From positions 4,634 through 16,264 of the forward strand of contig DHGD01000115.1 of assembly GCA_002402575.1 (NCBI GenBank): 11,631 nucleotides of DNA, written 5' to 3'. Positions 1 to 7,387 of the stretch are shown one piece after another; the first letter of the stretch is position 1, and each line of letters opens with the position of its first letter. A program made the translations under genes and the position numbers. The notes beneath the pieces were generated by a model. That model did no database searches, was not told the origin of the DNA, and saw nothing but the letters and a program-made list of their open reading frames with translations. Source of the DNA: Syntrophomonas sp. UBA4807. GTDB taxonomy: Bacteria > Bacillota > Syntrophomonadia > Syntrophomonadales > Syntrophomonadaceae.

Positions 1-8
1 CTCGGGTT

Positions 9-233
9 TTATACCAGAGTGCCGGCAGCGGGGTCCAGGTTGAGAATATTGCCGGGCTGGTAGCGCAGGTCCAGGTAATCCATGGGATCGGTGCTGCAGA
101 CGGACAAGATGCGAATACGGCTTCCTTCCAGGACTTCCGCTTCGACGTGGCCGCCGGAAGCCAGAGGAATGCGGAGATTGGCGCGGGCTTCCCAGGATAC
201 CAGGCTCATGGGGTCAGATGAATACATTATCAT
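9..233 (-). CDS. ylzJ: YlzJ-like small protein
   Basis: A 74-residue protein of unknown biochemical role, read from an ATG at 233-231. The N-terminus (MIMYS, then DPMSLV) and the short beta-rich body resemble the YlzJ-like family, which in Bacillus lies directly after the ClpP-like tepA gene. The start overlaps the tepA stop codon by four bases (ATGA), so translation is probably coupled and the two are cotranscribed. No signal peptide, membrane helix or catalytic motif is visible. The gene ends at TAA (11-9), almost at the window edge, so whatever follows it is not seen. The family call rests on context plus general resemblance; a role beside TepA, perhaps in spores, is inference. Confidence 0.7.
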   Translation of the reverse strand: MIMYSSDPMSLVSWEARANLRIPLASGGHVEAEVLEGSRIRILSVCSTDPMDYLDLRYQPGNILNLDPAAGTLV

Positions 234-931
234 TGCAACAGCCCCTTCTGTTCCTTAAGCTGATTGATTTTGGCGATGGCGTCGCGAATGCCCCCCACCG
301 CATCTATCAGACCGCATTTGACAGCGTCTTCTCCTACCAGGACGGTGCCGATATCCCGAGCCAAATTGCCGGTCCTGAACATCAGTTCACGGAAAGTCTC
401 TTCAGTGACATGGGAATGTTCCACCACAAAACGCACCACCCGATCCTGCATTTTGTCCAGGTATTCATAGGTCTGCGGGACCCCTATGACTAATCCGGTA
501 AGACGTATGGGATGAATGGTCATGGTAGCGGTGGGCGCGATTAAAGAGTAGTCTGAACTGACCGCAATGGCAGCGCCTATTGAATGCCCCCCTCCCATTA
601 CTATGGAAACCGTCGGTTTGGATAGTGAGGTGATCATTTCTGACAGGGCCAGCCCGGCCTCCACATCCCCGCCGACGGTGTTCATTACTATCAGCAATCC
701 TTTGATGTTGGGATTCTCTTCGACAGCCACCAGCTGCGGAATGAAGTGTTCGTATTTGGTGGTTTTATTCTGCGGAGGCAATACCATATGCCCTTCGATC
801 TGTCCGCTGATAGTGAGGCAGTGGATGTCGCTTTTGAATCCGGGGACTTCCGGAGTTCCTAATTCTTTTATGGCATTGATTTTGTCCTCTTGCCTGGGCT
901 CTTCCTGATTGGGGAGGTTTGGTTCTGTCAA
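230..931 (-). CDS. tepA: TepA-type ClpP-like serine protease
   Basis: A 233-residue cytoplasmic protein of the ClpP/crotonase fold. Residues 1-30 are a charged, family-variable leader. The core shows NTVGGDVEAG at 84-93 (the oxyanion-forming NxxGG region), a nucleophile-like Ser117 in GGGHSIGAA and His140 in TIHP, the spacing expected for the ClpP Ser-His pair; the third catalytic residue cannot be assigned by eye. It lacks the length and N-terminus of housekeeping ClpP and matches the sporulator-associated TepA (YmfB) group, whose B. subtilis member has been linked to preprotein translocation and to breakdown of small acid-soluble spore proteins at outgrowth. The start is TTG (931-929), eight bases after the strong ribosome site AAGGAAGGGG. 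It is the first gene of a pair with ylzJ and is divergent from uppP. The substrate here is unknown. Confidence 0.88.
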   Translation of the reverse strand: MTEPNLPNQEEPRQEDKINAIKELGTPEVPGFKSDIHCLTISGQIEGHMVLPPQNKTTKYEHFIPQLVAVEENPNIKGLLIVMNTVGGDVEAGLALSEMITSLSKPTVSIVMGGGHSIGAAIAVSSDYSLIAPTATMTIHPIRLTGLVIGVPQTYEYLDKMQDRVVRFVVEHSHVTEETFRELMFRTGNLARDIGTVLVGEDAVKCGLIDAVGGIRDAIAKINQLKEQKGLLQ

Positions 932-939
932 CGCGCTTA

Positions 940-949
940 CCCCTTCCTT
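940..949 (-). promoter_or_regulatory. Ribosome binding site of tepA
   Basis: AAGGAAGGGG on the minus strand ends eight bases before the TTG at 931-929. It fixes a non-ATG start for tepA; no other in-frame start is nearby. Confidence 0.75.
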
Positions 950-1061
950 GATAAATTATGTTTTTAGCATTCCCCAGCCTAATTAAACCTACACCCCATT
1001 AAAAACCCGCTTCAAAAAGCAGCTTGCAGCCGAATAAACCGGCATGTTTTGGAAATGGCTG

Positions 1062-1070
1062 TGCTATAAT
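1062..1070 (+). promoter_or_regulatory. Extended -10 promoter for uppP
   Basis: TGCTATAAT is a perfect extended -10 (TGn plus TATAAT). No good -35 lies 16-18 bases upstream, as is usual for this class. Transcription would begin near 1077, leaving a leader of under 30 bases before the TTG start at 1104. Confidence 0.6.
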
Positions 1071-1088
1071 TTACTAAATTGGGTTTCT

Positions 1089-1094
1089 GGGAGG
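1089..1094 (+). promoter_or_regulatory. Ribosome binding site deciding the uppP start
   Basis: GGGAGG lies nine bases before TTG 1104. The upstream in-frame ATG at 1044 has no ribosome site and sits before the -10 promoter, so it cannot be on the same transcript. Confidence 0.75.
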
Positions 1095-1103
1095 TATATT
1101 AGT

Positions 1104-1886
1104 TTGACAGTCATACAAGCCTTAATATTAGGCGCAGTCCAAGGACTGACCGAGTTTCTCCCCGTGAGCAGTTCGGGTCATCTGGTGATTTTTCAACATC
1201 TTCTGGGTTTACAGAATACCCCGCTAGCTTTTGACGTTTTGGTGCATATGGGCACGCTGTTGGCGGTTTTCGTAGCCTTTTGGACTGATATAGCGGCATT
1301 GCTGAGAAAACCCTGGAGCAGGTTGACTTTGCTGATAGTTGTGGGTTGCATTCCTGCCGCATTAGTGGGCATTCTGCTGGAGCCAGTCTTCGAAGAGAGT
1401 TTTAAATCGTTATTAGTGGTGGGGATTGGTCTGCTGATAACCGGCGTGATATTGATGGTATCTGAAAAGCTGGCCTTGGTAAAACCGGGGTTTAAAGAAA
1501 TCGAAGAAACTAGCTATAAGGACGTCTTATTTGTGGGCCTGTTGCAGGCGATAGCCATTGTTCCCGGTATTTCCCGTTCTGGCTCCACCATTTCTGCCGG
1601 ACTTTTAGCTGGGATGGAAAGGCCTTTTGCCGCCCGCTTCTCTTTCCTGCTCTCCATTCCGGTTATACTGGGCGCGGGGATCCTGGAACTAAAGGATCTG
1701 GGAAACGGAGCCATGGGGGCGATCTCCTCGGCGGCCATCGTGGCCGGTCTGCTGTCGGCTGCCTTGTTCGGCTATATAGCCATTAAGGTGGTCATGCGCC
1801 TGGTAAACCAGGGACGTTTGTCGGTGTTTTCCTGGTATGTGTGGGCTTTGGGAATTTTCACTCTGGGTATGTATTTCCTGGGTTGA
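1104..1886 (+). CDS. uppP: Undecaprenyl-diphosphatase UppP (BacA family)
   Basis: An integral membrane enzyme that removes a phosphate from undecaprenyl pyrophosphate, regenerating the lipid carrier for peptidoglycan and other wall polymers; family members confer bacitracin tolerance. From the TTG at 1104 the protein has 260 residues, the usual family size. Motif 1 is QGLTEFLPVSSSGH (13-26), with acidic and Ser/His residues of the active site. Motif 2 is PGISRSGST (154-162), with the catalytic-region Arg158. The rest is hydrophobic helices. The frame stays open upstream to an ATG at 1044, but this adds an atypical 20-residue extension and lies before the promoter, so I reject it. It is divergent from tepA, and a 91-base gap separates it from ftsK; whether transcription continues into ftsK is unclear. 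Confidence 0.95.
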   Translation: MTVIQALILGAVQGLTEFLPVSSSGHLVIFQHLLGLQNTPLAFDVLVHMGTLLAVFVAFWTDIAALLRKPWSRLTLLIVVGCIPAALVGILLEPVFEESFKSLLVVGIGLLITGVILMVSEKLALVKPGFKEIEETSYKDVLFVGLLQAIAIVPGISRSGSTISAGLLAGMERPFAARFSFLLSIPVILGAGILELKDLGNGAMGAISSAAIVAGLLSAALFGYIAIKVVMRLVNQGRLSVFSWYVWALGIFTLGMYFLG

Positions 1887-1944
1887 ACCGGCGGCTAATA
1901 ACGCAGCAGGAAATATATCAATATAGAAGAATTTACCATTTATA

Positions 1945-1955
1945 CCGTTAAACGG
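1945..1955 (+). repeat. Small palindrome upstream of ftsK
   Basis: CCGTT-A-AACGG is a perfect 11-base palindrome, 22 bases before the ftsK ATG. It could be an operator half or a chance match. A related string, ACCGTTAAAAGGAG, recurs before the rodZ-like gene at 5252-5265. Confidence 0.25.
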
Positions 1956-1977
1956 AGAGGGGCATGAGGAGACCATA

Positions 1978-4224
1978 ATGGCAGCCAAGAAGAAGAATAC
2001 CCGCACCAGAACGGTGAAGGTTACCCCGGCGGCGGAGCCCAAACCGGCTCCCGGCGCCTTGGAGCATTTGAAATTCGATATTTTATCCCTGCTGGTATTC
2101 ACAGTGGCGGTGTTTGCCTATGTGTGCCTGCGCAAAGCCCAGGGCATACCTGATGACAGCCTTATTATCGGCTGGCTGGGGACAGCCCTAAAGTCGGGGC
2201 TGGAGTATGTTTGCGGTGAAGGAGCGGTTCTAGGCCCGTTGTTTCTCCTGGGCTGGTCGGCTCATCTAGGCATAAACAAGAAAACCTGGTCGACGCAGAT
2301 GTGGGGTTTGCTTATCGTCAGTCTGGTGGGGATTATTATGGTGGCGGTATACAGGACCCCTCCGGGAATGAACCAGTGGGAGGCCGGACAAGCGGGTGTG
2401 GGCGGAGGTTATTTAGGAGGCAGCCTGGCATATTTATTAACCCGCCTGGTAGGAAATGTGGGACTGAGTATAGCGGCTTTGTTCGCCACTCTGGTGGGGG
2501 CCTTGATGCTGATCGATCAGCCCGCTGAAAATGTGCTCAGAACATTGCGCAAAGCTGCCCGGCTGGCCAAGGCACGCCTTGATGAGATCATGTTTTATGA
2601 AGGCCTGGACCCGGATGTCAAGAATATTCCTGTCAACAACACCCCGGTGGTAATAGATACCGGAGCCGCTCCACCCCTGCGAGAAGAGCGGCCCCCGGTG
2701 CCTATTGTTGATATCCAGCAGCCGCTGCCTATGGCTGCAGCCCAGGCTGACCCCGAACCGGTGCCGCCGCTGCAGCTTATTAAAGCACGGCTCCGCCAGG
2801 AGGAGGATTATTGCCTGCCGCCGCTGGACTTATTGAGTGATGTCAGCAACGAGCGGCTAATCGACAAGAAGAACATCAAAGAAAGCATCACCGTCTTAGA
2901 AGACACTTTCGCCAGTTTCGGGGTGGCAGTCAAGGTAAACCAAGTTAGCTGTGGCCCGGCAGTGACCCGCTATGAACTGACCCCGGGTGCTGGAGTGAAG
3001 ATCAGCCGCATTATCAGCCTGTCCGATGACCTGCAGCTCAACCTGGCTGCACCGGGCATACGCATTGAAGCCCCTATACCGGGAAAAGCGGCCATAGGGA
3101 TTGAGGTTCCTAACCGCAAAATATTGAGCGTTGGTCTGCGCAGCCTGATATCAGCCCCGGCCTTCAAGAAACTGAAGAGCCCGCTGGCTTTCGCCCTGGG
3201 GGAGGATATCAGCGGCAACGCGGTAGTGGCCCGCTTAGGGGATATGCCTCACTTGCTCATAGCGGGATCGACCGGTTCGGGAAAAAGCGTGTGCTTGAAC
3301 TGCATTATTATGAGCATGTTATATAACAGCACCCCGGCGGAACTGAAGATGGTATTTATTGACCCCAAGATGGTGGAGTTAGCGGTTTATAACGGCATAC
3401 CTCACCTCCTGACCCCGGTGGTGACTGATCCCAAAAAAGCTTCACAAATTTTGCGCTGGATGGTCAGGGAGATGGAGAAACGTTATCAGCTCTTCGCCAG
3501 CAGCGGCGCCCGCGATATCCAACGCTACAATCAGGTCAAGGCCGAAAAGCTGCCCTATATAGTGATAGTCATCGATGAACTGGCCGATCTGATGATGGTG
3601 GCTCCGGTTGATGTAGAAGATGCCATCTGCCGCCTGGCGCAAATGGCCCGCGCCGCGGGCATGCACCTTATTGTAGCCACGCAGCGTCCCTCGGTGGATG
3701 TGGTCACAGGCATAATCAAGGCTAACATACCCTCGCGTATTGCCTTTGCGGTTTCATCCCAGACTGATTCGCGCACCATTCTGGACGTAGGCGGGGCGGA
3801 GAAGCTTTTAGGCAAAGGTGATATGTTATTCCTCCCCGTCGGTGCGGTAAAGCCGTTCCGGATTCAAGGGGCCTATGTATCTGACCGGGATATCGAGCAG
3901 ACCGTGGAATTCATAAAAACTCAATTCATCGGCGTTGACTCCGCGCAGGAGATTGAAACCCTGGCCTTGGATGAAAATAACGACAATGATGGCAGCGATG
4001 ACGAACTGTTCTGGGATGCCCTGAAGATCTTTGTGGACGGTAAAAAAGCCTCGGTTTCATTGCTGCAGCGGCGTCTGCGGGTGGGTTACGCCCGAGCCGC
4101 CAGACTGGTGGATATGATGGAAGAGAGAGGTCTGATTTCGGAGCAGGACAACAATAAACGGCGCGAAATTTTGATAGATGAGGAGCAATTTGAAAAACTA
4201 TACGCGAGGAATAAACTATGTTAG
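1978..4224 (+). CDS. ftsK: DNA translocase FtsK/SpoIIIE
   Basis: A 748-residue membrane-anchored hexameric DNA pump that moves chromosomal DNA through the division or sporulation septum. A basic N-terminal tail (KKKNTRTR) is followed by hydrophobic segments at about 34-51, 82-98, 108-125 and 150-179. A Pro/Ala/acid-rich linker spans 220-275. The alpha domain begins near YCLPPLDLL (about 278-286). The RecA-like motor has Walker A GSTGSGKS (430-437) and Walker B IDELAD (532-537). A short acidic linker (about 662-675) leads to a winged-helix gamma domain (678-735) for reading polar DNA motifs. Its recognition helix reads GYARAARLVD, with Ala705 and Asp712 where E. coli FtsK has the DNA-contacting Asn and Glu; Arg709 is kept. 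The ATG has GAGGAGA five bases upstream. The short linker is SpoIIIE-like; a division versus sporulation role cannot be separated by sequence. Confidence 0.96.
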   Translation: MAAKKKNTRTRTVKVTPAAEPKPAPGALEHLKFDILSLLVFTVAVFAYVCLRKAQGIPDDSLIIGWLGTALKSGLEYVCGEGAVLGPLFLLGWSAHLGINKKTWSTQMWGLLIVSLVGIIMVAVYRTPPGMNQWEAGQAGVGGGYLGGSLAYLLTRLVGNVGLSIAALFATLVGALMLIDQPAENVLRTLRKAARLAKARLDEIMFYEGLDPDVKNIPVNNTPVVIDTGAAPPLREERPPVPIVDIQQPLPMAAAQADPEPVPPLQLIKARLRQEEDYCLPPLDLLSDVSNERLIDKKNIKESITVLEDTFASFGVAVKVNQVSCGPAVTRYELTPGAGVKISRIISLSDDLQLNLAAPGIRIEAPIPGKAAIGIEVPNRKILSVGLRSLISAPAFKKLKSPLAFALGEDISGNAVVARLGDMPHLLIAGSTGSGKSVCLNCIIMSMLYNSTPAELKMVFIDPKMVELAVYNGIPHLLTPVVTDPKKASQILRWMVREMEKRYQLFASSGARDIQRYNQVKAEKLPYIVIVIDELADLMMVAPVDVEDAICRLAQMARAAGMHLIVATQRPSVDVVTGIIKANIPSRIAFAVSSQTDSRTILDVGGAEKLLGKGDMLFLPVGAVKPFRIQGAYVSDRDIEQTVEFIKTQFIGVDSAQEIETLALDENNDNDGSDDELFWDALKIFVDGKKASVSLLQRRLRVGYARAARLVDMMEERGLISEQDNNKRREILIDEEQFEKLYARNKLC

Positions 4225-4266
4225 TATGAAAATTAAGAGATCAATCGTTCAGCAAGGGGAGCAATC

Positions 4267-5232
4267 ATGCGATTAACCTCCCGGGAAAAGGAAATTCTCG
4301 ACCTGCTCAAGAAGGAACCCCTCATATCCCAGGAGGAAATGGCCCAGAGGTTTGGAATTACCCGCTCTTCCGTAGCGGTGCATATTTCCAACCTGATGAA
4401 AAAAGGCGTTATTCTGGGCAAGGGTTATGTGCTGAATGAGACGGCGTCTGTAGTTGTGCTGGGGAACTGTATGCTGACCGTAGAGGTCAGAAAACAAAAC
4501 GGCGCAACGGCGATTGATTTAGACTGGGGAGGTTTCGCCTACAAGGCCTGCCATACTCTTGCCGACTTCGGGTCTCATGTCAAGATCGTATCGGTGCTTG
4601 GAAATGATGAACAGGGAGACCTGATAGTCAGTCAATTGGCTGGGAAAAAGGTGGACGTATCCAATATATACCGCCACAACAGCCGGCGCACCAACCGTCA
4701 GATCTGGTGCGACGGGAAAATACTATTTAACGAAGGATTTTATGGCGATGATTATGAAAAGGCGGTCAACCTCCGCGAATGGGTAATATTCAATTGCGAA
4801 TGGCTGGTGGTTGAACCCGTCTGGCAGGAGTATGTATATCGCAAGGCGGTTAACAAGGACGGGGAGAAACTGCCCTGTTTATGTACCTGTTTGAGTCTTC
4901 GCCCTGGCCAGTCATTGCCCGATTATTTGGACGGCTATAATGTCTTGGTCCTGGGAGTGGAGGATTATTTCGAAATCGACGCTTATCGCAGCAGGATACA
5001 CGATATGATCAATGCGGGGATGGAACACTGTATAATTACAGATGGCCACTCCGCGGTTATGCACATGGATAACCATGGTATTCAAGAATATCCCTTATTG
5101 CCCAATCAGTCATTTGATTATGCCCGACAGCTGTTGTATCTATTGTGCGGCCTGGTATACGGTCTCTCCAATAATTATCCCCTGCGGCAGTCGGTTCGCA
5201 TGGGCGTGGGAACGGCATCCACGGGTTCATGA
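4267..5232 (+). CDS. Winged-HTH protein fused to a degenerate PfkB-type kinase domain
   Basis: A 321-residue, probably cytoplasmic protein. Residues 1-55 form a winged helix-turn-helix (SREKEILDLLKK, then SQEEMAQRFGITRSSVAVHISNLMKKG), as in the HTH-PfkB proteins of Bacillota. Residues 62-315 follow the PfkB/ribokinase fold: GGFAYKACHTLADFG with VLGNDEQG (88-117) matches the family's N-terminal signature, and ITDGHSAV (257-264) matches the VTxGxxG strand. The C-terminal catalytic signature (normally TGAGD before a helix like GLVYGL, here 295-300) reads ARQLL: the anion-hole glycines and base Asp are absent, with Leu at the Asp position. The signature Asn near 93 is Lys, and the NxxE motif near 230 is GVED. 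I infer a pseudokinase acting as a ligand-sensing regulator, not an enzyme. AAGGGGAG lies five bases before the ATG. It is 42 bases after ftsK and 41 before the rodZ-like gene, suggesting one operon. Target and ligand are unknown. Confidence 0.85.
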   Translation: MRLTSREKEILDLLKKEPLISQEEMAQRFGITRSSVAVHISNLMKKGVILGKGYVLNETASVVVLGNCMLTVEVRKQNGATAIDLDWGGFAYKACHTLADFGSHVKIVSVLGNDEQGDLIVSQLAGKKVDVSNIYRHNSRRTNRQIWCDGKILFNEGFYGDDYEKAVNLREWVIFNCEWLVVEPVWQEYVYRKAVNKDGEKLPCLCTCLSLRPGQSLPDYLDGYNVLVLGVEDYFEIDAYRSRIHDMINAGMEHCIITDGHSAVMHMDNHGIQEYPLLPNQSFDYARQLLYLLCGLVYGLSNNYPLRQSVRMGVGTASTGS

Positions 5233-5257
5233 TGATTAAACAGCTGGTTTGACCGTT

Positions 5258-5265
5258 AAAAGGAG
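5258..5265 (+). promoter_or_regulatory. Ribosome binding site of the rodZ-like gene
   Basis: AAAAGGAG, eight bases before ATG 5274, overlaps the string ACCGTTAAAAGGAG that resembles the palindrome upstream of ftsK. Confidence 0.6.
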
Positions 5266-5273
5266 TTGGCAAT

Positions 5274-6035
5274 ATGCAATTTGGTCAGGTTTTCAAGGAT
5301 AAACGGGAGAGTCTGGGTCTTACTCTTGAGCATATTGAAGAGGATACTAAAATCCGCAAGCTGTATCTGGATGCGATTGAAAAGGAGAGGTTCAACCTCC
5401 TGCCGCCGCGCGTCTATGCCACCGGTTTTGTGAGAAAATATGCCCGCTATCTGCACCTTGACGAAGCTGAGATGGTGAATATGTTTGTGGAAATGGCCTA
5501 CGGGCATGAAGAGGCGGCAGTCGCTGCTCCGCCGCAACCAAAGCGCAGGCGTCCTGATTTTCAACAGTTTCAAGCCCTGAACTGGCGCAATGTAGTAGTG
5601 GCAGGCGCTTTTTTACTGGCAGCGCTGTGGGTAGGCAATATGGTGGTAGGAGCCATTTCCAACCATAGCCCCAATGTTGTCCAAAAGGACCCCGCACAGC
5701 AGCAGAATCCTCCTGCCGCGCAGCCCAATGGGGCCAATAACAAAACCGACACCAATAATAAAGACAATGCTATCAATCCCGCCCTGAGTGCCACGGTGCG
5801 GGTGTCTGCGCTGAGCGACTGCTGGGTGAAGGCTATCGTGGATGGCCAGACGGTATTTTCCAGTACATTGACCGCCGGACAGGAGAAGGTATTTGAGGGG
5901 CGTGAAGCGGTCCTGTTGACGGTGGGCAACGCCGGAGGGATCGAAGTTTACTATAACGGAGAAAAAATTGGACCTCTGGGGGAAAAGGGCGAGGTTATCC
6001 AGAAGGAGTTCCTGGTAGCCCGCTTGAGTTCGTAG
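5274..6035 (+). CDS. rodZ: RodZ-like HTH membrane protein with DUF4115 domain
   Basis: A 253-residue single-pass protein with RodZ architecture. Residues 1-75 form a Cro/C1-type HTH_25 domain (FGQVFKDKRESLGLTLEHI, then PPRVYATGFVRKYARYL), which in RodZ binds MreB rather than DNA. A basic stretch (KPKRRR-like, 90-93) precedes the membrane helix at about 106-127, giving an N-in topology. A Gln/Asn/Pro-rich, low-complexity linker (about 131-168) leads to a beta-rich extracytoplasmic domain (174-250) of the DUF4115 type. Known role: linking the MreB cytoskeleton to the elongation machinery for rod shape. Neither mreB nor pbp genes are in the window, so the role follows from the family. It lies 14 bases before rimO and in the same run as pgsA, the order found in many Bacillota (ymfM-rimO-pgsA). 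Confidence 0.88.
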   Translation: MQFGQVFKDKRESLGLTLEHIEEDTKIRKLYLDAIEKERFNLLPPRVYATGFVRKYARYLHLDEAEMVNMFVEMAYGHEEAAVAAPPQPKRRRPDFQQFQALNWRNVVVAGAFLLAALWVGNMVVGAISNHSPNVVQKDPAQQQNPPAAQPNGANNKTDTNNKDNAINPALSATVRVSALSDCWVKAIVDGQTVFSSTLTAGQEKVFEGREAVLLTVGNAGGIEVYYNGEKIGPLGEKGEVIQKEFLVARLSS

Positions 6036-6049
6036 CAAAGGATAAAGCG

Positions 6050-7387
6050 GTGAATATAGGCCTGATTAGTCTGGGATGCTGCAAAAACCGGGTCGACAGC
6101 GAAGTGATGCTGTACCGGCTTAAAAAAGCCGGCCATCGGTTGGTATCCCAGCCTGAAAAAGCGGATTTAATAATCGTAAACACCTGTGCTTTCATTGAGG
6201 ATGCCCGCCAGGAAGCCATAGACAAGCTCTTAGCTGCCGGGCAGCTAAAAAGCGGGGGACAACTCAAATACCTGGTTGCGGCCGGGTGCCTGGCACAGCG
6301 CTACAATAAATATCTGCTGGAAGAGATGCCCGAATTGGACGCTTTAGTGGGCATCTCTCATTGTGATGAAATAGATAAAATTGTAGAGCAGATACAGGCT
6401 GGTCAAAGGGTGATAGCCTGCCGGGAAGCTGGCGGAGAGAGCCGGCCATCAGGCGGGCGGGTGCTCACCACTCCCAAAGGGATGGCTTATCTGCGCATTG
6501 CCGATGGCTGTGACAACCACTGTACTTATTGCGCTATTCCGGGTATCCGAGGAGCTTTGCGCTCCAAACCTTTGCCGCAGTTAATACAGGAGGCCTCCCG
6601 TCTAGTTGCCAGGGAGCAGATCAGAGAACTGGTGGTGATTGCCCAGGATACAGCCGCCTACGGTATGGACCTGTATGCGGAAAAAGCACTGCCGGCACTC
6701 TTAGACGGTTTGCAGAACATAGAGGGGCTGGAGTGGATCAGGTTGATGTACCTGCACCCGGCCCATATGGACGAGACTTTGATAGAGGCCGTCGCCTCCC
6801 ATGACAAGGTGCTGCCCTACCTTGATGTTCCCGTTCAGCACGTATCAGACCGTGTTTTATCGGCCATGAACCGCAGGCATGACAGCCTGCATCTGCTTAA
6901 CCTGATGGCCAGACTGAAGGAGCGGTTGCCCGGCTTGGTCCTGCGGACCACCGTGATGACCGGCTTCCCCGGAGAGAGTGAGGACGATTTCAAGCTTCTT
7001 AGCGATTTTGTCGCCGAGACCGGATTTGACTGGCTGGGGGCTTTTTGCTACAACCCTGAAGAAGGCACCGCCGCTGCAAGTATGCCGGACCAGGTGCCTG
7101 ACGAAGTCAAGGCGGAGCGGCTGGACAGCGTTATGAAATTACAGAAACGCATCACCCGCGGCAAAAACATTGCCCGCATCGGCAGTCGGCACAAGGTTCT
7201 GATTACCGCTAAAGTCGCCAGCCAGCTCTACATGGGGAGAGGCTATTATCAGGCTCCGGAAGTCGATGGCATCACTATGGTAAGAAGTACCCGGACATTG
7301 CCTCTGGGCCAGTTTGCCAAGGCTGAGCTTAAAGCGGTCAAGAATTATGACATGATCGGAGAGGCAGAAGATGAATCTTCCCAATAG
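6050..7387 (+). CDS. rimO: Ribosomal protein S12 methylthiotransferase RimO
   Basis: A 445-residue radical-SAM iron-sulfur enzyme that adds a methylthio group to a conserved aspartate of ribosomal protein S12. The N-terminal UPF0004 domain begins with GLISLGCCKNRVDSE; Cys10 (adjacent Cys11 is an alternative), Cys46 and Cys80 are the likely ligands of the auxiliary cluster. The radical-SAM cluster ligands are Cys154, Cys158 and Cys161 in CDNHCTYC, followed by AIPGIRGALRSKP, more RimO- than MiaB-like. A TRAM-type RNA/protein-binding domain fills the C-terminus (about 375-440). The start is GTG 6050, with AAAGGA seven bases upstream; it gives the canonical MNIGLISLGC beginning. It starts 14 bases after the rodZ-like gene and overlaps pgsA by 17 bases, so cotranscription is very likely. 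Confidence 0.95.
   Translation: MNIGLISLGCCKNRVDSEVMLYRLKKAGHRLVSQPEKADLIIVNTCAFIEDARQEAIDKLLAAGQLKSGGQLKYLVAAGCLAQRYNKYLLEEMPELDALVGISHCDEIDKIVEQIQAGQRVIACREAGGESRPSGGRVLTTPKGMAYLRIADGCDNHCTYCAIPGIRGALRSKPLPQLIQEASRLVAREQIRELVVIAQDTAAYGMDLYAEKALPALLDGLQNIEGLEWIRLMYLHPAHMDETLIEAVASHDKVLPYLDVPVQHVSDRVLSAMNRRHDSLHLLNLMARLKERLPGLVLRTTVMTGFPGESEDDFKLLSDFVAETGFDWLGAFCYNPEEGTAAASMPDQVPDEVKAERLDSVMKLQKRITRGKNIARIGSRHKVLITAKVASQLYMGRGYYQAPEVDGITMVRSTRTLPLGQFAKAELKAVKNYDMIGEAEDESSQ

Noticed and set aside
955..960. CATAAT on the minus strand as the tepA -10 element
   Set aside because: No acceptable -35 or TGn extension is found, and a forespore-type -35 at matching spacing is also lacking; too weak to annotate.
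1689..2102. Minus-strand open frame of 137 codons spanning the end of uppP and start of ftsK
   Set aside because: It overlaps two certain genes, has no recognisable motif and no ribosome site; it is a shadow of their codon bias.
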